64,000 bases of DNA from Heterostelium album PN500 (GCF_000004825.1 NW_008805063.1:496857-560856); one strand, 5' to 3'. Shown: positions 25,911 through 40,600, numbered from the stretch's first letter. Numbers and translations are program-made. Notes: generated by a model from the letters alone, not told the origin.

Positions 25911-28478
25911 ATGGGTATGGGCGATGCAGAGTCTGCTTTGGCTCTTTTAAATCAAAAGTTTCCAGTTGCCGATGTAATTGCTGGAACAAAATGTGAAAGA
26001 GCTATAAAGTTTGTATTTGGAAATTGAAATGGAATTTTTCATCCTACTAGTTTGTGTGTGAATCAGTGGTTTCTTATATAGAATTTATTTTTCAAATCTC
26101 TCTCTTTACTACTACATTTAGGTGGGAATTAACAATTGGAGATGATCTTACACCACACTGGAATCACTCGATTGTTTGTGTTTCAATCGAAAAGGTACCG
26201 TTTGCTAAGGGTAGCTGTCGTACAGCACACAAACTGAAGGATTGGTCAAAACCAAATTTAGATTTGGTCGGTAAGTTCTCCACCAACAAAAAGACGACCA
26301 GAGATTCCTATTTTACCGATGTGTTGATGCAAGCGTTCTGCGCGAAATGGGCAGAGAAATTCAACGAGCTACGACCACCCAAACCAATCACTTTTCTTCC
26401 AACCTATGTATACGAGTTAATCGATCATCCACCTCCTTACCCAGTTTGTGGTGGTGAACCATTCATCGAAGGTGAATACAAGTAAGTAACAAAAATTAAT
26501 ATCTATTTTTTCAAAAAAAAAACCTGGAGAACAATAATTAATTATCTCTTTTTTTTTTTTTGTATCTTTTAGGAAACATAATAATAACAGTGGATATGTA
26601 AATTCTGAGGCAAGAAATACACCACAGGCATTCAGTCATTTCTCATTTGAGAATTCAAATCATGAGTTGTTGATTATCGATATTCAGGGTGTCAATGATT
26701 TCTATACTGATCCGCAGATTCACACAAAGAATGGACAGGGTTTCGGTGAGGGTAACCTCGGAGAAACGGGAATTCACAAGTTTTTGCAATCGCACAAGTG
26801 CAATGCCGTCTGTGAATTCCTCAAACTCAAGCAGATCAATCAGAGCAAGAAGACACTGCTCAGAGGAACACTCCCAGTGGTGCAGCTGATGGAGTTTCAC
26901 GAGGCTATTGGAATCAATCAGCAAGGACAGCCTGCTGGCGCTGCCAACGCTGGCGGACAGCAGCCAAACAAGAGCTACGACATGGCCTACTTCCAATCGG
27001 GCAATTCAAATGTGCCTGCCAATTTAGAGGACGAAGAACGTCAGCTACAGGAGCAGCTAGAGCGAATTCGTGCACAACAAAAGGCTAAACAAGCCGCTCC
27101 AAAGAAGGAGCCATCGATGTCCAACCTCAAGTTGGCAGCTGGCAAACCAATGCCACAATCAATTCCACCTGGAAAACCACAACCTCAACAGCATCAACCT
27201 CAACAACAGCTTCATCCAAACAGCAATCAAACAACGTCAGCATCAGCGACACCAACACAAACCTCACCGAATGTTGCATCTCCACAACCAGTTTCACCTT
27301 TGGCATCACCGAAACCAGCTGCCGTTGCTGTTCCAGCTGCGAACAAACCAGCTGTAGCAGTAGCATCTTCAGCTTCACCTGTACAACAACAACAACCAGC
27401 ACAACAACCAATACAACAACCGCCAGCAGCTCGACCAGTTTCAGCAACATTACAACCTGTACAATCTACACCAACATCAGCACAATCCACCCCTGTACAA
27501 CAACCAGCACAACCACAACAACAACCATCACCTGTACAACAACCAGCAGTAAGAGCAAGTCCACCTCCACAAGCAGCAACCACCGGCGCAGCTACCACCA
27601 ATCCAGAGATCGTCCCCGACAAGTCAGCCTTTGAGAAGTGGGACTTGAAATCGATTCGCAACGTCGACACTGTACGTGGACTTCAATCCGAGTGTATCAT
27701 CGGTGTGGAATCGCGTCTGTTCACCGGATCCAATGATGGATCAATCGGTGTCTGGGACGCCGACCAACTCAAACACGTTTCCAACGTCAGAGCGCACGGC
27801 AAATCAATCCGTGCTATCGGACTCACCAAGACTGGCAACATGATAACCGGTGGTGCCGACTCGTACCTCAAGGAATGGGACCTAAACACAATGACCTGTG
27901 TCAAAGAGGTCAAAGAAGCCAACGAAGTAAACTCGCTATTTATTCAGGACAACCTGCTATTCACCGGTTGCAACGACAAGACCGTCAAGATCTGGGATAT
28001 GCGTTCCTACGAGTGTGTACAAACACTGCAAGGACACACGCGTGCCATCAAGTCGGTGTGCGCATTTGGCAACCTCTTGTTCTCGGGATCGAACGACCAA
28101 CAGATTTTCGTTTGGTCACTCCAGACCAATCGTGTACTCACCAACTTTCAGGGTCACGAGGGTTGGGTCAAGTCACTCTACGCACACAACAACACACTCT
28201 ACTCGGGTTCGCACGACGAAACCGTCAAGGTCTGGGATTTGAAGACAACGAAATGCACGGCAACACTCAAGTGTAAGGATCGTGTAGAGACCGTGTACGT
28301 CACCAACCAAGGTATTTTCGCAGGTGCCGGTGACTATCTCCAGGTGTTCGACACTGCATCCCACGAAAATCTTTCATCGACCAACACACGTTCCAGTATA
28401 CTCTGTCTCTGGAGAAAACAAAATCAATTGTTCACCGGTTCTCTTGCTTCTAACTTGAAGGTCTGGACTTGGGACTAA
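25911..28478 (+). CDS. Myosin heavy chain kinase B/C-type: alpha-kinase plus WD40 propeller
   Basis: Three exons (25911..26008, 26122..26481, 26573..28478) join in phase to give 787 residues. The alpha-kinase domain fills about residues 20-245: VPFAKGSCRTAHKL, LDLVGKFSTNK, ELLIIDIQGVND and the glycine-rich GEGNLGETGIHKFL followed by HKCN. These are hallmarks of the MHCK/eEF2-kinase family, unrelated to ordinary protein kinases. A Gln/Pro/Ala-rich linker (about 305-505) leads to a seven-blade WD40 propeller (about 508-787) with repeats ending KVWDLK, KIWDMR and KVWTWD. In Dictyostelium, MHCK-B and MHCK-C phosphorylate the myosin II tail and disassemble filaments, with the WD domain delivering the kinase to myosin. 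The architecture is secure; whether this is the mhkB or mhkC orthologue I cannot say. The short N-terminus means the kinase domain begins almost at once. Confidence 0.92.
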
Positions 28479-29612
28479 ACATCAAAAGACGAAAAAGAAT
28501 AGAAGAAAAGAAAAGAAAAGAATAGAAACAAAACAAGATAGATAGAATAGAATCAGAACAATTTAAAAAAAAACAAAAAAAAAAAAAAGAAAAAGAAAGA
28601 AAAAAAAATTCCCAAATATATATAAAATAAAATTAAATTAAATTAAACCAACCGCTTACTTATTGAATGTGATAAAGATAAGGTATTTATTTATTTATTG
28701 ATTTTGGAATATAAATCTTTTGGTCTTTGTTTTTCTTGATCTTACCAACCAACTTGATTTTAAAAATCGATCAATCATTGAAAAGGGGTCCGAAAATCAA
28801 CTCAGACTTTTCAAGAGATTTTTATTTTTGTTTTGAAAAATAAATGATTAAAACGATTAAAAAAACCAAAAACACAAAAATAACTTTTTTAATAGAGTTT
28901 ATAAATAAATTGGGAGTTGAGGACCTCATAAGTTATAAGTGGTGTAAATTTTTTATTATTTTTATTTTTACAAATATTAAATAAATAGAATATTATATAT
29001 AATATAGAAACTCAGAGTAGATAGATAAATAGATCTTGAATAAACAAAACATTTGTTTGTTTGTTTGTCCACTTAATTCGTTGTAAATTTAGTTCTCTCT
29101 CTCTGTTTGATTATCACACCCTTACTACTCATCACCACCCAAAACCTCACCATCAACACCACCCACTAATCACTTTTTCACTTATTTTTTCATTAATAAT
29201 TAAAATAAAAATCATATAATAAAATGTTTGAATAGTTTATTTATTATATAGTATTAATATTAATTGATTATATCATAAATATCTTTCTTCTACTACTTCT
29301 AATTCTACTTTTTTTTTTTTAATACATTTCTCTCTTTTCTCTTTTCTCTCTTTTTTTTTTGTACTACCTTTTTATTTTTATATTTCCAAAAATAATAATC
29401 AGCTGATAAATTATCCTCCGAACCTTAGCTTTTTTTTTCGATCCGATTAATATATATAAAACAAAAAATGATACATATAGAGCCAATAGATATAGATGAG
29501 TATGTTTCAACTGAGTAGATAATAAGACCATTTAGATTTTAGGTTGGATGCTAAAGAAAGAAAGAATGAAAAACTAACTAATTGGTAAAACAAATTTAGA
29601 CGAGCGACAAAA
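28479..29612. other. Intergenic region, kinase 3' flank and TMEM181-like promoter
   Basis: A- and AG-rich 3' flank after the kinase stop, then AT-rich DNA with T and pyrimidine runs near 29090-29360. No gene or RNA element recognised. Confidence 0.35.
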
Positions 29613-30629
29613 ATGATGTTACATCATTTCAAAAAGAAACATTTCATTATAATGTCGGTTTCGTTTCTCTCTGTCTATTTGGTGTTGCTTATAATCGGTG
29701 GTGTAGGACCACAATACTCAATAGTGAGAGATGCAAATCAACCAATGACAGTTTGTTCCGGTTCTCCCAACAACTGCACCCTAACAATCACACCAGCCAC
29801 ACCTGTCCTCACTTGGACCGACTCAATCGGAGCACTCTCCAAATCCAACAGAAATCTAGCATTATATACACAAATCAATTTATTTGATACAAATTCTTCA
29901 AGTATGAAACAATATTTAATTAGATTGATATAATTACAAATGTCATTTGTTTTTCTAATCAAACCAATCAACAACATTTTTCCTTTTCCAAAAAAAGTAT
30001 CGAGTTTAAAAATACCAATGAGAATAAAATTGGTTGGAGTAGATTCTGAAAGACAATATGATGTCAGTACGACGAATCAGACGTTTCCAACACAATGTAG
30101 TTCCAGACAGTGTCAGTCGTTTTTGGTGGTCAACGAGATTGGTGTTGATTATCCAGCGTATACAGTGACTATCGATCTGTTTGGTTTCGATAACATCACA
30201 TCGGTCGAACAGATAGACTTTACATTCCAGTATGTCAATTCATCGTATGCACTCTTTGAGATGCTCGTTCGTTTGATATTCGTAATCATCACAGTCTGTG
30301 CATTTGCAGGATTTCTCTTTAGCCTCAGGAAATTCAATTGGAGACAATGGACAACAGAACAAAGATTTATGGTTCTTATATTGCCCGCATTATTCTTTTT
30401 CAACAGTAAGATTTGTTATTATTGCAATTGTTCTTAAACAATGTATTAATCATTTTAAAACAATTTTATTGCTACACATTTAGATCCTATATTTCTTTTA
30501 GTTTTAGTAACATCAGGTGTTGGAGCATTGATGATTGACGACTTTTTCAAAACTATTTTTATTTCAGTATTGTTTTACTTTTGGTTTGTTATATTCGATG
30601 GAATTAGAAAGGTAATATAATAATCATTC

Positions 30630-30664
<35 letters not shown>

Positions 30665-31318
30665 GTTTATAAATAATTACTAATCATTTTTGATAATAGA
30701 ATGGAACAGAGTATAGTTATATAAAGTTCTATGTTCCAAAGATAGTTTTAGCAGTTTCATTTTTCTTGTCGAGTTTAGTAACGATGAGTATTTTCGAATA
30801 TAAACAAAAACATGATCCACTATCAATCAATCCTTCATATACAATGATTGTAAGTAGTAGTAGTTAATTGAAATTTAATAGTATTGGTTCCCTGTTTAAA
30901 AACTAATAACAATCAATTATTATTATTCTAGATATTCGGTGTTATTTCAGCAATTATTATGATAGTATTCTTATTTTATATAGTTTATTTAATTGCCAAA
31001 GGATGGATAACTACAAAGACACTACCTTTCATCAATATTAAGCTGAGGTTATTGCTGTTGCTCAGTGTCTTTGTCATTGCGGCACTCGGACTTGGCATTC
31101 TATTCAGTTGGATCGATTCAACCGGTCGCAATGCCATTCAATTCTTCTCATACTCTGGATTGGTCAATCTCTATATATTCGCACTGACCATTCTCTACCT
31201 GCCACATCCAAACTCTGACATGTTGTATCAAAACTTGAATAGAGACGGTGCTGAACTACCTCATCTTAGATTAGATAAAGATAAAGAAGAGGAAGAATTC
31301 AACGAAGTTTATCTATAA
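29613..31318 (+). CDS. TMEM181/Wntless-like multi-pass membrane protein
   Basis: Five exons join in phase: 29613..29901, 29998..30405, 30484..30611, 30700..30849 and 30932..31318, giving 453 residues. An N-terminal signal-anchor (VSFLSVYLVLLIIGG) precedes a lumenal/extracellular beta-rich domain with several NxT/NxS sites. Then come about seven transmembrane helices. The stretch YALFEMLVRLIFVIITVC, LRKFNWRQWTTEQRFMVLIL, IFDGIRKNGTEYSYIKFYVPK and FFSYSGLVNLYIF matches the pattern of animal TMEM181 (SLRKF...W..EQ, YHGIR, FYLPK, LSFYGLLNFY), a relative of the Wnt-sorting receptor Wntless. Function in amoebae is unknown; roles in secretory-pathway sorting or as a receptor are inferred from the fold. 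The third intron (30612..30699) carries a TA repeat. Confidence 0.75.
30633..30661. repeat. (TA)n microsatellite in an intron
   Basis: About 14 TA units inside the third intron of the TMEM181-like gene. Simple repeat, no evident function. Confidence 0.85.
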
Positions 31319-31733
31319 ACAAAACAACACAATAAAATAAAATATAATTATATTTAAATATATTTTTACTTAATTAAAAATTAATATTAATTTAAAAAAT
31401 TCAAAAATTGTAAGTAAAAAAATCAATCATCATTGCCCAACAAAACCCCAAAAAATGAAAATTAAAAGCTTGCAAGCTTGTGTTTAAAATGAAATTCAAT
31501 TAAAAATCAATTCACAAGACTGACTTACAATAATGTAATATAAATCTTGGTGTTGTTAAAAATAATAATTATTGAACACTCAAAATAATATTATCCTTTT
31601 TATTTATCATTTCATTTGGAATTGTTGTGATTTTTCATTAATTAAAAAAGTAAAAGTAGAAAGAAGAAAAGAGAGATAAAGAAAAAGAATATATTAATAT
31701 AATAAATAATCTATAATATATATCATAAAAATA
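31319..31733. other. Intergenic region with a 14-bp palindrome
   Basis: AT-rich spacer between two genes on the plus strand. The perfect palindrome AAGCTTGCAAGCTT at 31466-31479 is the only outstanding feature; it lies about 255 bp upstream of the GNB1L-like start. A purine-rich stretch at 31650-31690 precedes the start codon. Confidence 0.4.
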
Positions 31734-33076
31734 ATGAATGAATCAAGAGCTGATGATGCACCAGATCCTTATTTTGTATTGAGAGGTCATCGTACTTTTA
31801 TCAACTCTGTATGTTTTGATCAGTTGAATGATAGTTTCTTATATTCAGGGTTTGTATATTATATAATTCATATCGATCGATCATTTTAATATTAATTATA
31901 TCTTCCTTTCTCTTTTTTATTTTATTCTTTTTTAAAAATCGTTCAAAACAAACAAGTTCTGGGGATGGTGAGATTAGACTTTGGAATGTGGAGGAAAAGA
32001 GATGTTTAAAGGTGATACAACATGCACATCCAGAGGGAGGTGTGCTCTCTTTACACACCGTACCTAATCACAACACTGTAATATCACAGGGTCGTGATGG
32101 AACTATCAAAGTTTGGAACCTAGATCAAACAGGTCTGAGTCTTATCGATAAGATAGAGACTAATTCCATTTCACTCGGAAAGTGTTCACCTATTGTAGGT
32201 AATCTACAGACCTTAAAGAATGCACCATCAATAGCAACAACAACAACAACAACACCAACCTCTTCATCTACAACTACAACTACAGCACAATCAGCTGCAA
32301 CAGATCAAAATGTGCTAAACAATTCAAGTTCAATGATAAATATCAATACTACAATCAATGGATTCGAGAATCTAGTTGCTATTTCATCGGATGAGGTGCC
32401 TTCGCAGATTGAAATATGGGATTTGACACAACGTGAGATAGTAATGAGAGTCAAGGCAGATCAACTGGGCAATTCAGATCGCCACGGAATGGCTATGAGC
32501 ATCAAACTCTGGCGAGAACAGCCAGTTGGACAACTGAACCTTTGCTCTGGTTTCGAAAACGGTGGTCTCTGTCTGTGGGATCTAAGAAACGCTCAACAAA
32601 CAGCGGTAAAGTCGAAACTTCACACCGAACCGCTACTATCATTCGCTCTGAAAGACGGTAACGGTGTATCGGGATCAGGTGACAACAAAATAGTGGATTT
32701 CAAAATAAATTATGATTCCGTAAGTATAAATTTAACAAAACAAAACAAAACAAAACAAAACAAAACAAACAATATTTAAATTAACTTTCAAATAATTATT
32801 TTATTTTATTTTATTTAGGGAATATTTGAAAAAATAACAGAACATACTCTAAATAATAATGGAATATCGGATGTAAAGATTAGAGGTGATGGTAAGATCT
32901 ATGCAACTGCTGGATGGGATAGAAGAGTGAGAATCTATAACTTTAGAAAGCATACACCACTCGCCATTCTAAAGTATCATACTGAGAGTATATACTCTAT
33001 CGATTTCAGCAGGCAAAACATATTGGCATCGGCTTCTAAGGACTTGAAAATTGCACTTTGGTCCATATACAAATAG
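31734..33076 (+). CDS. GNB1L/ASA1-like WD40 protein (ASTRA/TTT-associated)
   Basis: Three exons (31734..31849, 31957..32719, 32819..33076) join in phase to 378 residues. The protein opens with [17 protein letters not shown] and runs through WD blades: [79 protein letters not shown] and [14 protein letters not shown]. The N-terminal PDPxFVLRG, the PL-A-L-H--- segment and the end in SKDxxIxLWSxY match human GNB1L and yeast Asa1. These work with the TELO2-TTI1-TTI2 co-chaperone that matures PIKK kinases (TOR, ATM, ATR). A Thr/Ser/Gln low-complexity insertion (about 32222-32330) lies in one loop. Assignment rests on order and spacing of blades; another small WD protein is possible but less likely. 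Confidence 0.72.
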
Positions 33077-34631
33077 CATCTATGCATGTGGTATTATGAT
33101 GATATATACTATTCAAATATATAATAGCGTATATCCATCTATTACTAAAGCAAGCAATATCTTGTTTATAGAGTCTGTGTTGTTGATATATATTGCACAA
33201 CGATAAGATACAACCAACCACAAGATCAAATTGACGAGATAAATTAAATTATGTACATTCAATCCAACATTATGTTATTTTTCTATTTATTTGAACTCTA
33301 TATCTTATGTGAATGATTGGTGGCCAATATTATAATGTTTATTAACCGCCCCTTTTTTTGCCCCAAAAATTTTTTTTTTTTGATTCCTTTGAATTTAATA
33401 TCTCATACATAGTAATAGGTTTAAATGATAATTATAATAGTTTTAGAATAGAGATTATAGGTTTTTTTTTAAAAAAAATAATACCACAAATTTTTATTAA
33501 CTTGGTTCAAATCAACACTCAACCTCAACTTCAACTATGAGTTAAGAATACAGAACAGATAACTTGGACATCAAACGAAAAGAAATTATCTATATATAGA
33601 ATACAAATTAAATCATAATATTTTTTTGTTAATTTATTTATAAATCTATCTAAATTTTAAATATTAAAAATGATAATTTCTTTCAGAATGGTTTATTTTA
33701 AAATTGAGAATGGAATGCTTTTAAGATAATTTATTTATATTCTGTTGTTTTCAATAAAATTAGAATTCCTTTTTTTTTTTTATTTCTTTTGGTTTGAATT
33801 TGAATTACTATTTTACAATTTATAGCAAAGAAGTAGTTAAATAATATTTTAGGATAAAAAAATTTGATTCTTCTATTTTTCCTTTGCCTATTTAGTAGGA
33901 ATTTTGTTTGGATTCAATCAACTTCATTAATCCAATAATGATTTTTTTATTCTATTAATCTGAATAGAATCCAAAAATACTAATTAAAATCCATCTTAAA
34001 GTTTGATCTGGTAGATACATATTAATACACTTTAAAAAACTTTAAATTATGTTTTTGTTTTATTATTCTATTCATGAATACTGACTTCATTATTATTCAA
34101 TTGGTGGTTACATCAAAACTGCTTCGTTAATAAATCTTCACATATTTGAAAATAAAAACCCTGAAATCTGACAGGTGTTGCTCTTCATTCTACAAAAAAC
34201 TCAATGTAATGAGATTCTTTCAAAATTAAAAAAATTTGTAAATTATTGTTTTTTTATGCGATAATTATCTTTTTTTGGCCAATCGACAAGATATTCAAAA
34301 AATTTACGAGCTGGTGTAAAAAATCGTAATCATGTCATGTGTTGGTTTTTTCTGAAACCAACCAGGATATTCCTCAACTCTCCAGTGTTGATTTTTTCTG
34401 AAAAAAATTAAAACATGATAAATAATAAATCGTAGATAATCTTGATAAAATTTTTTATAAAGCTTTTATTTTTTTTTAAATTTAGAATAGAAACTCTCAA
34501 TTGATGGACCAACACAGTATCGAGGAAATCTTGATTGTCAATCGAAAGATCATCATTTTTAATCATATCTTTTTATTTTATTTTTTTTAAAAAATACTTA
34601 TATATATAATTATTTGTAAAAATAATCAACT
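33077..34631. other. Intergenic region, no gene recognised
   Basis: About 1.5 kb of AT-rich DNA. Two similar blocks near 34338-34365 and 34385-34405 share TGTTG followed by ATTTTTTCTGAAA or GTTTTTTCTGAAA; the first can fold into a TTGGTTT/AAACCAA hairpin. Otherwise nothing supportable. Confidence 0.35.
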
Positions 34632-37600
34632 ATGAATAATAAAAATTATTTATTATTTATATTTGTAATATTATTATTACATATATTGGGACTTTCGAAT
34701 GCTCAAACATATGTACATCAAAGTATTTATACGATGGGAACCAAAGGGTGCGCCGGTACACCTATTTTGGTAAATTCTTTTAGAATTGGTCAATGCTATA
34801 AAAGAAGTGACACAAACAGTATTAAATATGTTTTGGTTTCCAGCACTGCTTTCTATATTATGGCCTATACCGATGCGGTTTGTACACAAAACCCAGTTCA
34901 AAATACAAATTTCCCAGACAACTATTGTTTTGCTGAAGCATATAAATTTCAATTGAAAAATACCTATGTTTCACCATCACCAGGATACATTTATTTTGAA
35001 AGATGGCCAACGTAGGTATCAATTATCAAATATTTTCCAAACTATGCAATCACGTCGAAAAAACAAAAAAAAAAAAAACAAAAACAACAATGTGTTTTTT
35101 GTCTTGTTTGTTTTTTTCTTTCCACAAAAAATATTAACTTTTTATTTCTCAGTAATTCTGCTTGTACTCAGGGTGTAAATAACAATAGAGGTGTATTTAA
35201 GCCAGGTATTTGTGCTTACTCAGATGGTCAAAGTGGTTTTATGATTGGTACCGCCGGTACTGCTACTACTGCAACGATTGCAACTTCCAATGAAAAAACC
35301 TGTAAGACATTGTCTTCGAGCCAGGCATACAGTTTAACATGTGCGAATAACGCTAGATACATTATGAATGCTTTCACAGCACCCGCTCTCACTATATCTT
35401 TTGGTGCAGTGAAGCTAAACTCTTACAACTCCATTACTATCCCAGTGAGTCTGACTTGGCCATCGCCAATCACTGTCAATGTCGACTACAATGAAAACGG
35501 TGGTGCATGGAAGGATGTCCCCGCTTGTGCAACATTGTCTACCGGTCAGTCATGCACTATCACCGGCATCTTACCACAGAGTACTGTCATTGTTAGAGCT
35601 CTTATCAATGGTGAACAACCTTTCGGTGGTACAAGCAGTGCTCAATCAGCAGCTTACAAGATGCCAATACGTAAGTTAGCAAACTATTTTCAAAAATATT
35701 TCATAAATTAGTATTAACATTCTTCTTTTGTTCTTAATAGTCGATACTATGAAGACAGTTACCATTGCAGCTAGAACAACCAAGACTGTAACTGTTGCTT
35801 ATACTTCGAATTCTGGTGTGAGTGGAACTACTACTTTTGTTGTAAAGTCAACTGCTGGTACTGTTGGTACATGTTCATTTACACAATGTGTTATTTCAGG
35901 ATTGAATCCAGGTCAAAGCATCACTGCAACCGTTAATGCAGTAAACCACGGTACCAATTCAAATACGATGACCGCCACTGCTACTACCTACACAGCTTTA
36001 ACCACACCATCTCTGTCAATTAAAAACACAATTAACTCGATCACCGCAACATACTCTGCGACCGGTGGTGTTCCATCGCCAGCAACAACTTTCCAAGTGC
36101 TATTGAATAATGTAGCTCAATCGTGTTCCGCTTCACCATGCACAATGTCTAACTTGGCAACACTACAAACCTACAGTGTACAGGTTAGAGCAACCAATGA
36201 CGGCACCACTCTTTCATCTGCTGTTCAAAGTGTTAAGCTATGGAATTTGATGACCACACCAACATTGACTGCAGTTGCTTATACAAGAAGAGTTGTTCTT
36301 TCCTTTGATGCAACTGGAGGTGATCCTGCTTTGACTCGTTTCAGTATTACCAATAATGGTGCTGCAGTTGCAGGTTGTCAATCTCTCCAAACCAAGACTT
36401 GTACTGTTTCTTCTTTGAATCCTGGAATATCGTATGCTTTTGTTGTCACCGCTACTAACGGTGCTACTGTTCTCTCCAAGACTCTTAATCAAGCAACCTA
36501 TCAAGATGTTGCAACTCCATCTCTAACTCTTACCAACACAATCAACTCTATCACTGCAACATATTCTGCAGTCGGTGGTATTCCATCGCCTGCAACCACC
36601 TACCAAGTATTATTGGGTGGAGTAGTTCAATCTTGCACTGCATCGCCATGCACAATGTCTGGTTTAACAACACTCCAAACCTATACTGTACAAGTAAGTG
36701 CAACCAACGACGGTATAACATCACCATCTACTTCAAAATCTGTTAAGCTATGGGACTTGATGACTGCACCAACATTGACTGCAGTTGCCTATACAAGAAG
36801 AGTTGTTCTTTCCTTCGATGCAACTGGAGGTGATCCTGCTTTGACTCGTTTCAGTATTACCAATAATGGTGCTGCAGTTGCAGGTTGTCAATCTCTCCAG
36901 ACCAAGACTTGTACTGTCTCTTCATTGAATCCAGGAGCGTCGTATACTTTCGTTGTCACTGCTACTAATGGTGCTACTGTTCTCTCCAAGACTCTTAATC
37001 AAGTAACCTATTTGGATGTCTCCGCTCCTACAATCTCAACTACATCTATCACCACTAAACATATTGCAATAACCTACGATGCTGTTAACGGTCTTCCAAG
37101 CGGTTCTTTGTTTACTGTCAACAGTGCTGGTGTTGATGTACCAGGATGTATCAATACTGCTACCAAGTCATGCACTATCACTGGATTGAATGCTGGTACT
37201 GCATACACTATCAAAGTAACTGTTACCAACGACGGTCTCTCTGTTCCAACTACTCAAACATTAACAACAGTGACCGCTGTAACAACTCCCGCTATCACTA
37301 TCTCACAAACGGGATTGTCACTCACCATTAAATACACAACACAATACGGTTATGGTGCATCAAGTTATGATGTTCTTGTGAATAATGTTGCTGTCTGTTC
37401 GGCCACTTCCGCTCTCCAATGTGTTTTCAACAATGTCGTTCTCGGAACCAAATATGACGTTCAAGTTAAAGTAACCAATGACGGTGCTTCTAAAACTGGT
37501 ACTTTATCCTATCAAACTATTGCAGATACCATGAAGACATTGAAAGTAGATTCATACACTACCAAATCAGTTACATTCAGTTATTCATCAAATAGCGGTG

Positions 37601-40600
37601 TTCAAGGAGTTACTACCTTTGAGTTTACGATCAATGGTTCACCAGTCACATGCCCTTCATTTACTCAATGCACTGTTTCAGGATTCACACCAATTTCACC
37701 AGGTTCCACACTTACCATCGTTGGTAAATCAATCAACTATGAAAATGCATCACCAACAATGACAATCACACAGAAGCTCTATGATGTAGTTGCAGCTCCA
37801 ACTCTCACCGTTACCAACACACCAACCACAATAACAGCTACTTTCTCAGCAATCGGTGGTATTCCATCGCCTGCAACTACCTACCAAGTTTTATTGAATG
37901 GAGTTGCTCAATCTTGCACTACATCACCATGTACTTTATCTGGTTTAACAACACTCCAAACCTACACTGTTCAAGTCAGCGCAACCAATGACGGTACTAC
38001 CACTCAATCACAAGTTGTCTCTGTTAAATTGTGGGATCTAATTTCAAATCCAACACTCACTGCTTCAATGCTAACTAAATCTGGTGTACTTTCATTCGGT
38101 AGCGTTGGAGGTAACCCCGATCTAACCAGATACAACATTAGCATAAATAATACTCCATTCAAAGATTGCCAATTGATCAAGGAAACTACATGTTCTCTTC
38201 CCTCGTTGAATCCAGGTACTACCTATACCTTTGTAGTGATTGCTATCAATGATGGTAAATCTCAACAAAAAGGATTGACAGCTTCAACTTACTCTGAAAT
38301 CAGTGGTGGTTCTATCACTGCATCTTCAATCACTACCAAGTTGATTACAGTCAACTTTGGTGTCACTGGAGGTGTACCTGGTTTGACAAAGTATTCAATC
38401 ACCTACAATGGAGTCAATGCACCAGACTGTATCGATATCTCAGCCACTAGCTGCACAATCAAGGATTTGACATCTGCCACTACCTACGCCATCCAAGTCA
38501 CTGCCACAAACGACCAAAAGACATTGCCATTCTCCAACTCCTTCCTCACCTACACCAAGATCAATACTCCAACTCTAACTATCATTGGTAAACCAACATC
38601 GATCTTTGCACGTTTCTTTGCCACTGGCGGTGTTCCAACACCAAGCACAACCTATCAAATTCTTTTGAATGGTGTTGTTTATCCTGGATGTTCTGGTACT
38701 GCCATTACATGTACCATTTCCGGTTTGACAACTCTCGATAACTACACTGTACAAGCTGTCGCAACCAACGATGAAACAGTCACCCAGTCTGCAGTTCAAG
38801 AGATTACTCTTTGGGATTTGATGGGCGAGCCAATCGTCACTGCTACAGCTCTAACCAAAACTATCTCGCTTGTCTACGAAGCACCGGGTGGAGATCCTCT
38901 CAAGACATCGTTTATCGTCAAGATGAATGATGTAGTTCTAACTAATTGTGTTGAATCGAAACCAGATGCCAGCGGTACATGTCTACTTACAGATCTTAAT
39001 GGTAACACTACTTATACATTCTCTGTGACAGCTTCCAATGGTACAGCCAGTCTTACTTCTACATTGGATGTAACCACCTATCCTTTGTTATCCGATCTTC
39101 AAGTTCAACTTGACCATATCAACACCAGAGAGATAGCAATTAGTTACTCTAGCAAGAATGGTCTACCAGATAATACTACCTATGATGTTCTATTGAATAA
39201 TCAACCTGTGGTTGGATGCACCCAAACTCAAGCAACTACATGTTTATTCACTGGATTGGATGACGGTGTCGATTATTCTATCACTGTCAAAGCAACAAAC
39301 GACCAATTGACTTTGGAATCTCAACATTTCTACACCACCTACATGGAAGTTTCTGAACCAATAATCACAGTTTCACAGACATCAATCGAATCATTTGAAA
39401 TCAAATACTCTACAGAACATGGCATTCCACAAGGAACAACTTACGATGTGATTGTCAATGAAACATTGGTTTGTTCAAATACCACTGAATTGACATGTAT
39501 CTATGATCAATTGGTTCTTGGATCAAATTACAACATTAAAGTTATTGTTTATAATGATGAAGTGTCAAAGAGCAATGATGTTTATCACCAGACCTATTCC
39601 AACCCAACACCAGTGGTATTGAACACATTCCCAACTGCCTCAACAATTCAAGTTTCATGGAATGCCAGTGAGAACGGTTTGCCACAATCAACTATCTACA
39701 CCACTGAAATTACCTTTAACTCTGTGGAATGGAAAACAATCTGTTTGAAATCAACCGAACTTTCATGTAATATTCATGGACTGGCATATGCAACCAAATA
39801 TACAATCAGAGTCACTGTTTCAAATTCCTTCTACGATCCTGTAGAATCCACCACTGATGCCACAACATTGTTGAACAACTTGGATGATAGTTCCTGCAAG
39901 AAGAATGAAACAGCACCAATTTGTTCAAGTCATGGTGTTTGTGACAAGGGTGAATGTCAATGTTCAGAAGGTTGGACCGGTATTTACTGTCATATCGATA
40001 ATACTAACAATAACAACAAGAATGAAACAATCACACCAGATCCAGACAAACCAGTAATCATCGTTGATAACAATGGAGTAAACTATAGATTTGAACTTCT
40101 TTCAGTGGAAGAAGTTGACCAATTATCTACTCCAATTAAAACACTCGATCTTTCAAAGGTCTCATGGTCATTGGATTTCACAAGAAATGAATCAGTCACA
40201 CATCCAACCACCGGAGAAACACTCACTGAAAAGACATTTACATATTCATCAAACAAGACAACAATTGATGGTATCGATTCACTTTCGATTTCATTCATTC
40301 AATATCAAGCTCCAAAGGACTCGTCTTCTTTGGCTGCAAAGAAATACCCAATTGCATTTGCCGGAAAAGAATATCAAATCAACATTGGATCGCTTAAATT
40401 CACTATGGTTATCAACAAGTGGCCATTCGAATCCAAACTCAACTCTCTGGTTCTCTCGACAAAGATTACCAATCCGGTTGGTGCAGTCGATGAGTGCGGT
40501 AAACTCAAGTCACCATCATCCAATGATACAGAGGTATCGTCATCCAATGGTATCACAACATTCAATATTGGTGATGGCAGTGGAAACTACGTTGTTGGTA

